Shown: positions 1 through 8,997, numbered from the stretch's first letter. The stretch: 64,000 nt of DNA from Lewinellaceae bacterium (GCA_020636095.1 JACJYN010000011.1:62001-126000), one strand, 5' to 3'. Made by a program: numbers and translations. The notes: generated by a model not told the origin, from the sequence alone.

Positions 1-414
1 TACCTGGGTGAGCAAAAGGTAGTCGTGGGAAGTCATCATATCCACGTGGGCAAACAGTCCTTCCAACTCTTCTTCGCCGGTTACTTCGCCGGCTTTCACT
101 TTTTCAGCCAGGGATTGCAGGCTGGCGATAGTCGTTTCCAGTTCTTTCCTGGATTTGGCATCCACGGCGGCGCCGTCCTTTTTCAGGTCGTCTATTGCAG
201 TGGTGATGTAATGGGAAGCTTTTTCGAAATCTTTTTTCCGATACGCAGCCATGGCCGCGTCGAAGTCGAGGTCGGTAGAGTTGGGAACAACGTCTACTTC
301 GTCTTCCTCGACCATTTCCGGCCCTTCTTCCTCAGCTTGGGCCGCTGTATTCTTTTCGTTTTTACAAGCAGCCAATACCAGCATGAGGCTTGCAATAAAT
401 AGGATCTTTTTCAT
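1..414 (-). CDS. Lipoprotein, C-terminus cut by window edge
   Basis: On the minus strand an ATG at 414 opens a frame that runs off the left edge. The N-terminus is a lipoprotein signal: MKKILFIASLMLVLAAC, with the lipobox Cys at residue 17. An acidic linker rich in Glu follows, then a charged helical region that contains AYRKKDFEKASHYI and looks TPR-like. The protein would be exported and anchored to a membrane by lipid. The plus-strand frames over the same stretch are shadows, because they lack any export signal and read as Phe-rich low-complexity protein. I do not recognise a named family and function is unknown. Confidence 0.75.
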   Translation of the reverse strand, partial: MKKILFIASLMLVLAACKNEKNTAAQAEEEGPEMVEEDEVDVVPNSTDLDFDAAMAAYRKKDFEKASHYITTAIDDLKKDGAAVDAKSRKELETTIASLQSLAEKVKAGEVTGEEELEGLFAHVDMMTSHDYLLLTQV

Positions 415-516
415 TGGAAAATGTAGTTTTGATGTAATTTATTCAGCGTAAAGACCCGGGTGGGGATAGAAGTCACATTCTTGTCTGCAAATTCAAATAA
501 CTCTGACGCCACTTAG

Positions 517-721
517 TACTACTTTGTTAACTTAACAGGAGCGCGGGCATCCAGGCCCGCGAGGGCTCTGCCTCGGGCAGCCCATAAAAAGGCAATATCA
601 TGCTAAAAACCTGCTTAAAGCAGGTTTATGCGGGCCTGGAGAGCCTGCCCCGTACCCAAAGGGTCGGGGCCCGCGCTCCAGGCACTTCGGCCATGCGAGA
701 TTTTAAGTTAACAAAGTAGTA
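517..721. repeat. Palindromic element with 19-bp terminal inverted repeats
   Basis: The ends TACTACTTTGTTAACTTAA (517-535) and its exact reverse complement (703-721) bracket a GC-rich interior that also folds on itself: GCGGGC...GCCCGC arms and a short hairpin around 606-625. No coding frame lies inside. Size, inverted termini and lack of a gene fit a non-autonomous element of MITE type. Only one copy is present in the window, so mobility is inferred. Confidence 0.6.
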
Positions 722-733
722 TTAGTATTACAT

Positions 734-949
734 TCAAATAATCAGCCGCACTCCTCCCAGCTCTTCGACCCGGTAAGGAAAGTGATCGCCTGGGGAGCCG
801 ATGAACATAAAGTTGATCGGAATTTTCCATTTATCGGACAATTCCCGGATCAGCTCGGGCCCGAATTGGCCTTTCATGGGGACAAATTCAATATCGATTT
901 CCGGATATTCCCGGTCGAGGACTTCAATGTCGCTGGCCAGCCGGGAAAG
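734..949 (-). pseudogene. 3' remnant of an unidentified gene
   Basis: The minus strand carries 71 open codons that end at a TGA (734-736). The product has good protein-like composition, for example DIEVLDREYPEIDIEFVPMK and a C-terminus ending EELGGVRLII. There is no start codon until an internal Met, and an in-frame TGA lies just upstream at 950-952, so the 5' part is missing. I cannot name the family. The opposite-strand frame (782-1165) has poor composition and was rejected. Confidence 0.4.
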
Positions 950-1010
950 TCACTTTTAAAAGTGACCCACCGTATTGTTCTGGTCTTCTCACCAAATAAA
1001 CCAGTAAGAC

Positions 1011-1490
1011 ATGCTACGCATCCAACTTTCCAAACCCAAATCGCCGCAACCGGAAACGGCCAGATCCCACGCCGACCGGTACGCCATCCGCTATGGATTG
1101 CTTACGGCAGTCATCATCGTCATTTACAACCTGATCGTTCAGGCTGCCGGAGACGGCGGCTTTGAATTGGCGCACCTGGCCATTTTCGGGATTCTATTTG
1201 GCATGATCGGCTTCGGTATGCACAAGGCCCGCAAATGGATACGTGAGGATCATGCTATGGACGACCGCATGCTCTTCGGGCTGGTCCTATCCATTGCCAC
1301 CGCGCTGGGCGTAATCGCCCTGAACGGCCTGATGGCCATTCTCAATTACCACCTGATCGTCAGCGAGACGTTCCTGCCCATCAAAGACGGATGGGATTTC
1401 GCCGTCAATTCGATGGCTCTGTTCTGGAGTTGCCTGATCTTTGGCTTTTTGAGCGCCTTTATTTTTTCTGAAATCTATGGGAAAAATTAA
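1011..1490 (+). CDS. Four-helix membrane protein (DUF4199-like)
   Basis: This 159-residue protein has four hydrophobic segments at about residues 29-47, 54-70, 88-111 and 132-155. A basic N-terminus precedes the first segment and a charged loop around residue 75 separates the second and third. Size and helix layout resemble the small DUF4199 inner-membrane proteins common in Bacteroidota, but this is a topology match, not a motif match. It ends 25 bp before the next gene and may be cotranscribed with it. Function is unknown. Confidence 0.6.
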   Translation: MLRIQLSKPKSPQPETARSHADRYAIRYGLLTAVIIVIYNLIVQAAGDGGFELAHLAIFGILFGMIGFGMHKARKWIREDHAMDDRMLFGLVLSIATALGVIALNGLMAILNYHLIVSETFLPIKDGWDFAVNSMALFWSCLIFGFLSAFIFSEIYGKN

Positions 1491-1515
1491 ACCCGGACAC
1501 ACCGGGTAACGAAAA

Positions 1516-1836
1516 ATGAGTACTCCATTAAATTTAGCCTTTATGAAGCATCCTCCCTTCCAATCATTGAACGAAGCCCTGTTTTTTTTCAAAGGCCAGG
1601 GTTTTGATACGGTTTTTCACTTAAAAGGAGACACTTTGCATGATCCCAAATCCAAAACTCACCACCCGCTTTCGAAAGCTGAGATTCTCAATGTGCTTAA
1701 ATTCGAAGACGATTCCGATCCGGATGAGATCAGTATATTATTTTTAGTTGAAACGGCAAGCGGCGTAAAAGGGCATTTCGTCGATGCTTCCGGTATGTAT
1801 GCCAGCCTGGATTTTTCTTCCTTTAGAGCGTGTTAG
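1516..1836 (+). CDS. Small conserved hypothetical protein, 106 aa
   Basis: The protein has the pattern SLNEALFFFKGQGFDTVFHL near the start, then EILNVLKFEDDSDPDEISIL and a GVKGHFVDASGMYA tail. This matches a family of about 100-residue Bacteroidota proteins that databases often label phosphoribosylpyrophosphate synthetase. No PRPP-binding loop of a real PRPP synthetase is present, so that label should not be carried over. The last codons and the stop (RAC, TAG) lie inside the 161-bp element that starts at 1826, so the original C-terminus was probably replaced by the insertion. Confidence 0.65.
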   Translation: MSTPLNLAFMKHPPFQSLNEALFFFKGQGFDTVFHLKGDTLHDPKSKTHHPLSKAEILNVLKFEDDSDPDEISILFLVETASGVKGHFVDASGMYASLDFSSFRAC

Positions 1837-1986
1837 GGATTTACCCTTTGGCCTGCAAATGTGCATCTTTTGAACCTCATTTCGCCATTTTTTCGCCACG
1901 TAGCGATGCTATGCGGCTCAAAAATGGCTTCCTGAGAACCAAAATCTGCTCATTTTCGACATCAAAAGTAAATCCCCAACACGCTC
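1826..1986 (+). repeat. 161-bp element, copy 1
   Basis: The element begins GAGCGTGTTAGGGATTTAC and ends in the near-perfect inverse GTAAATCCCCAACACGCTC. Its centre holds a GTAGCGATGCTATGC hairpin. The reverse complement is found at 14836-14996 and differs at about one position over 161 bp. A diverged relative of the same length lies at 31876-32036. No gene is inside. It is a non-autonomous mobile repeat and overlaps the 3' end of the preceding gene. Confidence 0.8.
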
Positions 1987-2067
1987 TTAAAAAATGAAAA
2001 ACAATCCCTCTAACCGGGAATAGCACCATACTGGGGCCAACCGTGAAAAAGGCAAATCCCCATCCTA

Positions 2068-2937
2068 TCATGCAATTCCCTTAATCACCTCCAACCATTG
2101 CCAGGCCCGTTCATTCAATTGATAAGCATCGTCTTTGATCACCAGCAACGGAAGGTGAATGCCTTTGGCCATCCCTTCTACGGCGCCGGCGTCCAGCACC
2201 CGGGAAATAAAGTTGCGCTTGTTCGAGATCATGGCTACAATATCCGCCTTTTTGCTTTTGGCAAATTTTTCAACTTCCTCCCTGAAATTGCCGGTTCTAA
2301 GGTCAAAGTCAATCCCTTTGTCCTGCTTAAAGGTTTCCTTGAGGATCATCATGTTTTTCAAAATCTCCAACTCGTCTTCATCTTTTTCAAGGATGTGCAC
2401 GCCGTGGATAGGAGCATCGAGAGTGGCGCTCCATTTTTTCAGATAATGAATCGCCTCCAGGTCCCGAAACGCAAAATCTACTGTGTAAACAATATTATCA
2501 ATGCCTTCAAACCTGGCTTTCTCCGGTATCATCAAAACCTGGCAATCCGCTTTAGCCAGAACACTGAGGGCCGTACTGCCTAAAATTCTATCTACCGCAT
2601 CCGGGTTGCCGGACCCGATCACGATCAGGTCTACTTCCTGATCCAGCGCTACTTCCAGAATGCCATCGACCGGGTAGGCATCGGCCGGGAAGTATTCTAC
2701 CTGGACCGCTTTCCGATAGGCCTCCGGCATGTTTGCAGTGACGAATTCCACCAGTTTTTTAGTCACTTTGTCCGTTCTTTCCTGTAGGGGCCTTTCCACC
2801 ATCGGCCTCAGGTCCGGATGGCCAAAGGCATGCAGGGCCAGCAGTTGGGCCTTGAAATGGTAGGCCAGCTCCACAGCGAATTTAAATTCCTCCGGGGCGT
2901 GGCTGGAAAACTCTGTTGCAAAAAGTATCTTTTTCAT
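2068..2937 (-). CDS. Tandem universal stress protein (UspA family)
   Basis: This 289-residue protein holds two consecutive Usp domains. The first begins MKKILFATEFSSHAPEEFKF and ends with the ATP-binding signature GSGNPDAVDRILGSTA. The second repeats the fold (NIVYTVDFAFRDLEAIHYL) but its phosphate-binding loop is degenerate (SNKRNFISRVLDAG). Family members are cytoplasmic proteins that bind nucleotide and accumulate under stress. The start at 2937 gives the canonical N-terminus; a longer frame to 3000 only adds sequence translated from a GGTTTA tandem repeat. It lies 131 bp from the SDR gene and is transcribed in the same direction. Confidence 0.85.
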   Translation of the reverse strand: MKKILFATEFSSHAPEEFKFAVELAYHFKAQLLALHAFGHPDLRPMVERPLQERTDKVTKKLVEFVTANMPEAYRKAVQVEYFPADAYPVDGILEVALDQEVDLIVIGSGNPDAVDRILGSTALSVLAKADCQVLMIPEKARFEGIDNIVYTVDFAFRDLEAIHYLKKWSATLDAPIHGVHILEKDEDELEILKNMMILKETFKQDKGIDFDLRTGNFREEVEKFAKSKKADIVAMISNKRNFISRVLDAGAVEGMAKGIHLPLLVIKDDAYQLNERAWQWLEVIKGIA

Positions 2938-3068
2938 ATGGTGTTGGTTTAGGTTTAGGTTTAGGTCTTGGCCAAAGACCTTCCTGGCGGGAAAAGCCAC
3001 TCAAGGTTTGGCATCCCAACATACTATAAGCCTTGTCAATGGCCTCACTTTTAAATCTTGCACCTTAC

Positions 3069-3827
3069 TTATCTACTGGTATAACCACCATCAATCACCA
3101 ATTCACTTCCAGTCACAAATTTTGATTCGTCGGATACCAGATAAAGTATTCCATACGCAATATCTATGGGGTCGCCAACATGTCCCAGCGGATGCAGGCT
3201 ATCAAGGTGTGCTCTGAATCCAGGGTCGTTTTTTCCTAATTCTTCAACCAAAGGCGTCCAAATAAACCCAGGATGCACAGAATTTACTCTTATATTATCT
3301 TTTGCATAGATTAACGCATCATTTTTAGACATTAGCCTGACTGCGCCTTTTGAAGCATGATAAGGAGGGATATCTCCCGCTCCGACTATCCCATAAATGG
3401 AAGACAGGTTTACGATGCTGCCACTGCCTGACCTTTGCATGTGGGCGATGGCATGTTTGGTGCAGAAGAATACGCCTTTTACATTCACATCCATCACGGC
3501 GTCCCATTCTTTTTCTGTTAATTCATGCGTTGGTTTGTCAACACCTGCAACACCTGCATTGTTTACTGTCGCATTAATCTTTCCAAATTCCCGGACAACT
3601 TCGGCATAAACATTTTCAACTTCCTTCTCGTTTGCCACATTAAGATGCCAGAATTTAGCCACTCCACCCGAACGGTTGATTTCCTCAGCCAACTTTTGAC
3701 CTTCTTTGTCCAGCACGTCTGTGATGGCAACTTTCGCACCTTCTTTTGCCAGTAAAATGCATGTTTCTCGTCCGATACCTAATGCGCCGCCGGTTACAAT
3801 GGCAACTTTGTTTTCTACTCTTTTCAT
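3069..3827 (-). CDS. SDR family NAD(P)-dependent oxidoreductase
   Basis: This is a classical short-chain dehydrogenase of 252 residues. The dinucleotide-binding motif TGGALGIGRE is at about residues 12-21, NNAG at about 90, the catalytic Ser lies in IVNLSSIYG, and the YHASK Tyr/Lys pair follows. The C-terminal VTGSELVIDGGYTSR is typical of the FabG / glucose 1-dehydrogenase subgroup. It would catalyse NAD(P)-linked oxidation or reduction of an alcohol/ketone in the cytoplasm. The substrate cannot be told from sequence. Confidence 0.9.
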   Translation of the reverse strand: MKRVENKVAIVTGGALGIGRETCILLAKEGAKVAITDVLDKEGQKLAEEINRSGGVAKFWHLNVANEKEVENVYAEVVREFGKINATVNNAGVAGVDKPTHELTEKEWDAVMDVNVKGVFFCTKHAIAHMQRSGSGSIVNLSSIYGIVGAGDIPPYHASKGAVRLMSKNDALIYAKDNIRVNSVHPGFIWTPLVEELGKNDPGFRAHLDSLHPLGHVGDPIDIAYGILYLVSDESKFVTGSELVIDGGYTSR

Positions 3828-3932
3828 GATTTTTGCTTTTTTTCTTACCGCAACTACCGTTTTCTTCTGGCTATTGCAAATCCGATAAGGAACGCGATAA
3901 CTGTGAGTGTGTTAATTTAAAGGTTCTCTTAC

Positions 3933-4610
3933 TCAGAATAAAAATGAGAATCCGATGTAACCTGAGTATGTTTTAACGTGACTCCGGTCGAGAACGAAGA
4001 AAGAATCAGTCGAGTTATTTTTATTGTTGTCGCTGATGTCAAACAAGCCATAAACACCGCGGAACCCTAAGGCCAGGCGAAAATTGCTTTCCGGGTTGAG
4101 CCCGAAGTCAAGGCCGGCGCCATAAGCAAAACCGAGATCGCCTTTCTTTACAGACAACAAGGCATTCGGGGTATCCACGCCGCTATTGGATATCGTCAAA
4201 CTGCTCCCGACATTAATACCCATCTGCGGGCCCACTACAACATTGAAATTAACCGGTTTTGATTTACCGGTATTGAGCGAAAGCAATAAAGGAATGTTCA
4301 CATAATCCAATTTGACTTTCCGTTCAATATCCAGTTCTTTATATTTCTGCGAAAGGGAGTTGTATATAACCTCTCCCTGTATTTCAACATGATCGGAAAA
4401 ATTATATCCCAATAATGCTCCAAATCCAAAACCTATGGTCGCTTCTCCTTTTACCGTGCCGCCGGACGAAGTTTTTACGTCGAAGGAAGAAAGTGTCGGC
4501 ATAAACCGTAATCCGAATTCAACACCCTGAGCGTTTGCCTTTAATCCGAACCCCAACAATAATGCGGCTATTGAGGTGCGCAAGACGATTTTAAACATTA
4601 AGTTTTTCAT
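3933..4610 (-). CDS. Outer-membrane beta-barrel protein (porin/PorT-like)
   Basis: The 225-residue product starts with a signal peptide (MKNLMFKIVLRTSIAALLLG, cleavage near ANAQ). Alternating amphipathic strands follow, such as VEFGLRFMPTL, IGFGFGALLGYNF and NFRLALGFRGVYGLF. It ends in an aromatic terminal strand, YSGYIGFSFLF, as outer-membrane barrels do. It matches the common Bacteroidota PorT/outer_membrane_beta_barrel class, which is structural or adhesive rather than enzymatic. No operon partner is evident. Confidence 0.8.
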   Translation of the reverse strand: MKNLMFKIVLRTSIAALLLGFGLKANAQGVEFGLRFMPTLSSFDVKTSSGGTVKGEATIGFGFGALLGYNFSDHVEIQGEVIYNSLSQKYKELDIERKVKLDYVNIPLLLSLNTGKSKPVNFNVVVGPQMGINVGSSLTISNSGVDTPNALLSVKKGDLGFAYGAGLDFGLNPESNFRLALGFRGVYGLFDISDNNKNNSTDSFFVLDRSHVKTYSGYIGFSFLF

Positions 4611-4770
4611 AATTTATATTGTTTAGAATTACGTTGCAAATTGTAGTATAAAGATCAGGTCATTCATCCAGAATAGTGTTATACATTTGCTGAATAAAGT
4701 TGCATGATTCACACATTGGCAATCAAACAATGGCAACGCTACGCAGATGGTTACCCAAGCTCCTGCCGCA

Positions 4771-5032
4771 ATGTCAGAAGCGGCTTCCGGGAAAGCGCTG
4801 GAATATTTACAGGCATTCGGGGTGGAAGTTCACCTGAATGGCTACCCGTCTAAGGTTGGACACGGTTAGAAGCAGGTAAGCCCAAGCAGCCTGCCGCGGT
4901 TGCGAACAGCGAATACCGAACCGCGAACTCGTCCAACCCTGGAATGGTAGCCACCTGAATGCTATGGTAGCTGATTATGACGCCAGTATCATCACCACCA
5001 GGGACGGCCAGTCTATCCGAACAGACTTATAA
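4771..5032 (+). pseudogene. Fragment of type II NADH dehydrogenase
   Basis: When the 111-bp insertion at 4841-4951 and one copy of its flanking duplication are removed, the frame reads MSEAASGKALEYLQAFGVEV, then HLNAMVADYDASIITTRDG, QSIRTDL and a stop. This matches the middle of NDH-2 enzymes (the typical wording is ALEYLKKLGVEV then a DYDG / DG..I.T pattern just before the second FAD-contact motif). Both the FAD-binding N-terminus and the C-terminus are missing, so this is a non-functional scrap. The rest of 4611-5221 shows no gene. Confidence 0.6.
4841..4951. mobile_element. 111-bp insertion with 10-bp target duplication
   Basis: CACCTGAATG occurs at 4831-4840 and again at 4952-4961. The 111 bp between start GGCTACC...GGTTGGA (counting the shared G) and end TCCAACC...GGTAGCC, which are imperfect inverted repeats. 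Removal of the insert restores an open NDH-2 reading frame across the junction. This is a clean footprint of a very small non-autonomous insertion, although only one copy is visible here. Confidence 0.6.
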
Positions 5033-5221
5033 GCGGGAAGGAGAACAAAACCCCTGACAATTCTATGGCCTTGGTTAATATTCTTAGCAAAGCCCCCGGA
5101 TTTAGTTAAACATTAAATAATATCAGCCGCCAAAGATGGCCCGGGCCAACTATCCACTCTTTCCTGTAATTCTATGAAGGATATGATTACCCATTTATGA
5201 TCCATCCAAAATTCAAAAAAA

Positions 5222-5488
5222 ATGAAAAATTTCTTTTTATATGCCCTGGCCGCCCTTTTAGGAGGCGCTATTGCCCTGGGCAGCTACAAAATGCTGGAGC
5301 CGGAAGGACAGAGCACCTCCGTCAATCTGAGCCCGGCATCGGCCAGAATGGTCAATTATGTACCGAATAACGGCACGCCAACCGCGCCGCCTTTTGATTT
5401 CACTTACGCTGCCGAAAGGACGTTGCCTTCGGTGGTGCATATTCAATCTACTCAGAATCGGAGGTGTTTTACTATGCTTTCGGTTTGA
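5222..5488 (+). pseudogene. Truncated DegP/HtrA serine protease, N-terminus only
   Basis: The frame encodes a signal-anchor (MKNFFLYALAALLGGAIALG), a linker, and FDFTYAAERTLPSVVHIQST, which is the typical entry into the trypsin-like domain of Bacteroidota DegP/DegQ periplasmic proteases. After 80 residues the frame goes off into unrelated residues and stops, before any of the His/Asp/Ser triad. The rest of the protease is absent, so it is a deletion remnant. A strong terminator follows. Confidence 0.7.
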
Positions 5489-5516
5489 ATTAACAGTCGG
5501 GTGTTCAATATTTCGG

Positions 5517-5545
5517 GTACGGCTCTAACGAGCCGTACTTTTTTT
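5517..5545 (+). terminator. Rho-independent terminator
   Basis: A perfect 9-bp stem GTACGGCTC / GAGCCGTAC closes on a TAAC loop and is followed at once by seven T. It sits 29 bp after the stop of the truncated protease and probably once ended that transcript. Confidence 0.85.
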
Positions 5546-5595
5546 GTGGCCTTCCCTGAGTTTTTAGTCTTTTGCAGAAAATAACCCGATCAATT

Positions 5596-6477
5596 ATGAG
5601 CATGAACTTCCAAAAATTCAAAGCCCCCCCTCAAACATCCGTTTCCTTAAAGAAATACGACCCCGCTTTCATTGGCGCCTTTAAGGACAGTAAAGCGGCA
5701 AAAAAGCAGCTCAAAAAAGACATTCAACTCATGTCGGGCCTGCAGTACCGGCTTTATGCAGAAAACCGGCGCGCCCTGCTCCTGATCTTTCAGGCTATGG
5801 ATGCCGCCGGCAAAGACGGGGCGATCAAGCATGTCCTTTCCGGGATCAACCCACAGGGCTGCGATGTGCACAGTTTCAAACATCCCTCCTCGGAAGAACT
5901 GGATCACAGCTACCTGTGGCGGCATTACACCAAATTGCCCGAACGGGGCCGGATAGGCATCTTCAACCGCTCTCACTACGAAAATGTACTGATCACCAAA
6001 GTACATCCCGAATATTTATTGGCGGAAAACCTGCCGGATATTCATTCCGTCGAAGACGCGAATACCGATTTTTGGGAAACCCGCTACCGGCAGATCAACA
6101 ACTTTGAACGGACCGTCTCGGAAAACGGAACGGTGATTCTCAAGTTCTTTCTCCACCTCTCCAAAGATGAACAGAAGCGCCGATTTCTGAGCCGCATTAA
6201 AACCCCGGATAAAAACTGGAAATTTTCTGCTGCCGATATTGAAGAGCGCGCCTTCTGGGAGGATTATCAAAATGCCTACGAAACCGCCATCAGCCGCACC
6301 TCAACCGATTATGCTCCGTGGTATATCATTCCTGCCAACCACAAATGGTTCAGCCGGGTAGCCATCGGAAACATCATTGTTGAAACGCTCAAGGATATGG
6401 ACATCCAAATGCCGGTGATCTCTGAGGAAGAAAAAGCTTTGTTGAAAAAGGCTAAAGGAAAGTTGGAAAAGGAATGA
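5596..6477 (+). CDS. ppk2: Polyphosphate kinase 2 family protein
   Basis: The 293-residue protein has the PPK2 layout: Walker A MDAAGKDG at residues 68-75, the lid-side RRALLLIFQ strand just before it, Walker B-like GIFNRSHYENVL at 121-132, and the WKFSAADIEER / APWYIIPANHKWFSR blocks. PPK2 enzymes transfer phosphate between polyphosphate and nucleotides in the cytoplasm. The N-R-S-H-Y form fits the group annotated as PPK2-type polyphosphate nucleotide phosphotransferases. The start at 5596 was chosen over 5572 because the upstream eight residues are not conserved-looking. It is a single gene. Confidence 0.92.
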   Translation: MSMNFQKFKAPPQTSVSLKKYDPAFIGAFKDSKAAKKQLKKDIQLMSGLQYRLYAENRRALLLIFQAMDAAGKDGAIKHVLSGINPQGCDVHSFKHPSSEELDHSYLWRHYTKLPERGRIGIFNRSHYENVLITKVHPEYLLAENLPDIHSVEDANTDFWETRYRQINNFERTVSENGTVILKFFLHLSKDEQKRRFLSRIKTPDKNWKFSAADIEERAFWEDYQNAYETAISRTSTDYAPWYIIPANHKWFSRVAIGNIIVETLKDMDIQMPVISEEEKALLKKAKGKLEKE

Positions 6478-6485
6478 GGTAAAAG

Positions 6486-6637
6486 GTTACTATTCAGCAT
6501 GGGGTCTGAAATACGCCTGACGCAAAATTTTGTAGACTTTTTCCCGCTGGAACCCCTTCTCATTCCCCTTGGAAGGGGAAGGGCGGCTTACAAAATTTTG
6601 CTTGAGGGGTCAAATCACCACGATGCTGAATAGTTAC
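6486..6637. repeat. 152-bp imperfect palindromic element
   Basis: GTTACTATTCAGCAT (6486-6500) pairs with ATGCTGAATAGTTAC (6623-6637) at 14 of 15 positions. An inner pair GCAAAATTTTGTAG / CTTACAAAATTTTGC also matches, and a CCCCTTGGAAGGGG hairpin is at the centre. It lies between ppk2 and the DedA gene and has no coding frame. It is likely a non-autonomous element; a role in RNA processing cannot be excluded. Confidence 0.55.
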
Positions 6638-6655
6638 GGTAAAAGTTTATAAAAA

Positions 6656-7291
6656 ATGACCGCACTACCAGACATCCTCTTACACCTGGACGAGTGGCTA
6701 CAGCAAATAGCAACGCTACACCCATTCACTGCCTATGTGATTTTCTTTGTCATTGTTTTCAGCGAATCCGCCTTTTTCCCAACCGCCATCTTTCTGCCGG
6801 GCGATGGTTTGTTGTTCGCTGCCGGCGTATTGGCCGCCGATGGCGCTGTCCATATTGGGGTGTCTCTGATCGTTCTCATCACGGCAGGCGTGGCCGGCAA
6901 CTGGATAGCCTATAAACTGGGAAGATGGCTGGGGCCAGCCATCTTTGACCGCTTCCCCCGGCTCAACCGGAACCACTATCAACAAGCCCACCTTTTTTAT
7001 CAACGCTATGGCAACAAGGCTTTGATCTTCTCTCGCTTCTTGCCGGTGGTGAGGGCCCTGGTCCCGTTTGTTGCCGGCATCGCATTGATGAATCACAGGG
7101 AATTCATGAAGTACAATGCCATTAGTGTTACCATATGGGTGTTTTTAATTGTATGGGTCGCTTTCTATCTGGGGCATCTCCCGTATATCAAACAACACTT
7201 CATCTGGGTGATTTTTGGGATGGCCGGGATCAGTTTTCTTCCGTTGTTAATCGTCGGTGTTCGCAATGTAATGCAGCAAAGAAAAAAGTAA
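6656..7291 (+). CDS. DedA family membrane protein
   Basis: This 211-residue integral membrane protein has DedA (SNARE-associated) hallmarks: ESAFFPTAIFLPGDGLLFAA near residue 37, GNWIAYKLGRWLGPAIF near residue 82, and the FSRFLPVVRALVPFVAGIA block with its conserved Arg residues near residue 125. DedA proteins act in the inner membrane and are linked to lipid flipping and proton-motive-force homeostasis. It is flanked by the 152-bp repeat and by the efflux operon on the same strand. Confidence 0.92.
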   Translation: MTALPDILLHLDEWLQQIATLHPFTAYVIFFVIVFSESAFFPTAIFLPGDGLLFAAGVLAADGAVHIGVSLIVLITAGVAGNWIAYKLGRWLGPAIFDRFPRLNRNHYQQAHLFYQRYGNKALIFSRFLPVVRALVPFVAGIALMNHREFMKYNAISVTIWVFLIVWVAFYLGHLPYIKQHFIWVIFGMAGISFLPLLIVGVRNVMQQRKK

Positions 7292-7432
7292 GAACTTATC
7301 TGACAAATTATTTTGACTGTAACCGTTTTGCCAATTCTAAGGGCCCGGCGAAGAATAAGTTCTCTATTTTTCTACCTTTGTGCAGCTTAAAATAGCCAGG
7401 GCGCCTGGCCAGTTTTTAAACAATGAGAATAC

Positions 7433-8835
7433 ATGCAAACAAGAACAATAATAACCACCCTCGCCCTTGCCTGGTGTGGGCTCGTCAGCGCTCAAACCGT
7501 TCATACCCTAAGCCTGGAGCAAGCGGTCAGCCTGGCGCTGCAAAATGCGGAGGAACTGAAAAACCTGAGGCTGGATGTAGCCATTCAGGAACTCAACAAT
7601 AAGGAAATAACCGGGACGGTCTATCCGCAGATTTCCGCGTCGGGCCAGGGGTCCTATTACACCAACCTGCCCCTGATCCAGTTCCCTTCTTCCAATTTCC
7701 CCATTTATGAGGTACTGCAGGACTTAGGGGTGAAAGACGGGAATGGCAACCCGGTAAGCACCAGCGACGCCACTACCACCTCGCATAGTATCAGTTTTGT
7801 GGCGCCGTTGAATTTTCAATATGGAATCACCGTCAACCAGTTGATTTTTCAACCGGATATCTTCATCGCCCTGCAAGCAAAGGAAACGATACTCCAGTAT
7901 AACCGGGACAACCTTAGCGTGTCGGAAAACAACGTCAAAGAGGCGGTGCAAAAAGCCTATTACTCGGTGCTTATTGCCGAAGAACAAAAGCGCATTTTGG
8001 ATGAAACCGCAGTGAGGCTGGATCAACTCATTGCTGAAATGAACCAGATGTACAAAAGCGGCTTTGTGGAAAAGCTGGACATCGATAAACTCACTGTGTC
8101 CCAAAACAACACCACTGCCGCCATCAACCAGCTTGTAAATTCCATCAACATCAGCAAGTCGCTCCTGAAAAACGCGGTCACTATGCCCATCAATGATGAA
8201 CTCAACCTCACTGAAAAACTGGAGACCCAGGATTTAAAAGCCCTGCTGCTCGCAAACACCGATGATTTCAATTATGAAAACAGAAGTGAAATTGTATTGC
8301 TGAATACCGCCCGGCAATTGCAGGAAATCGATGTAAAAAGACAGAAAGCCGCCAAACTGCCAACGGTATCGGCTTTTTATCAATTGCAAAGATTCACCAG
8401 CGAAATCCCGATTTTGCCCCTCCGGGAGGCAGCCCCTGGTTTTGGTATACCACCGGCTTGCTGGGGCTTAGCGTGCAACAGCCGATCTTCGACGGGTTGC
8501 AGACAAAACATAGAACCAGTAAGGCTCAATTAAAACTCCTGAAAGTCGACAATAGCCTCAGCCAGTTAAAACGGGCCATCGACCTGGAGCAAAATATCGC
8601 CAAAAATTCGCTGAGTAATGCCCTGCTCAATCTCGACGTGCAGGAAAGCAACACCGAACTGGCCCGGGAAGTATTCGAAACCACTAAAAAGAAATACGAG
8701 GCGGGGGTCGGGTCAAGCCTCGAATTGATTCAGGCGGATACCGAATTGCAACGAGCGCAGGGAGCTTATTTCCAGGCGCTTTACGATTGCTACATCGCCA
8801 GGATCGCTCTAAACAAATCACTCGGTAAATTATAA
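7433..8835 (+). CDS. TolC family outer-membrane efflux protein, frameshifted
   Basis: Two overlapping frames together give one TolC-type channel. The first (to about 8420) holds a signal peptide ending VSAQ, then LEQAVSLALQNAEELKNL and the first coiled-coil hairpin. The second continues with GLLGLSVQQPIFDG (8455-8500) and the second hairpin repeat, YEAGVGSSLELIQADTELQR. The frame switch lies at about 8405-8440, where a one-base indel would join RFTSEIPI to PPGGSPWFWYTTG. TolC proteins form trimeric outer-membrane exit ducts. Adaptor and RND pump genes follow on the same strand, so this is the first gene of a tripartite efflux operon. Confidence 0.85.
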
Positions 8836-8844
8836 AAGATATAA

Positions 8845-8997
8845 TAGAGTTTATTAAAGCAAATTTTGTATGGCCCTGAATAATCTTTTTCGCCAGCCCT
8901 GCGTCACGTCCTCACCTTAGTAGCTATGGCTACTATCCTTGGCCTGTCAAAAAATCTTTATCCATTGCCTATAAAAAACTTACTTTAATAAACTCTA
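8845..8997. repeat. 153-bp palindromic element inside the efflux operon
   Basis: TAGAGTTTATTAAAG (8845-8859) is matched exactly in inverse by CTTTAATAAACTCTA (8983-8997). The middle has a TAGTAGCTATGGCTACTA hairpin. It separates the TolC stop (8835) from the adaptor start (9019), so it was inserted within the operon. Confidence 0.6.

Noticed and set aside
782..1165. 127-codon plus-strand frame
   Set aside because: Composition is poor and it covers a minus-strand remnant and the start of the 1011-1490 gene.
1516..1836. Label as phosphoribosylpyrophosphate synthetase
   Set aside because: The family often carries this name, but the protein is one third of the needed size and lacks the PRPP loop.
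1877..2071. 64-codon minus-strand frame
   Set aside because: It lies mostly inside the 161-bp repeat and has no family features.
2942..2968. Tandem GGTTTA units as a CRISPR or telomere-like array
   Set aside because: Only about three short units occur without spacers; it is a simple tandem repeat.
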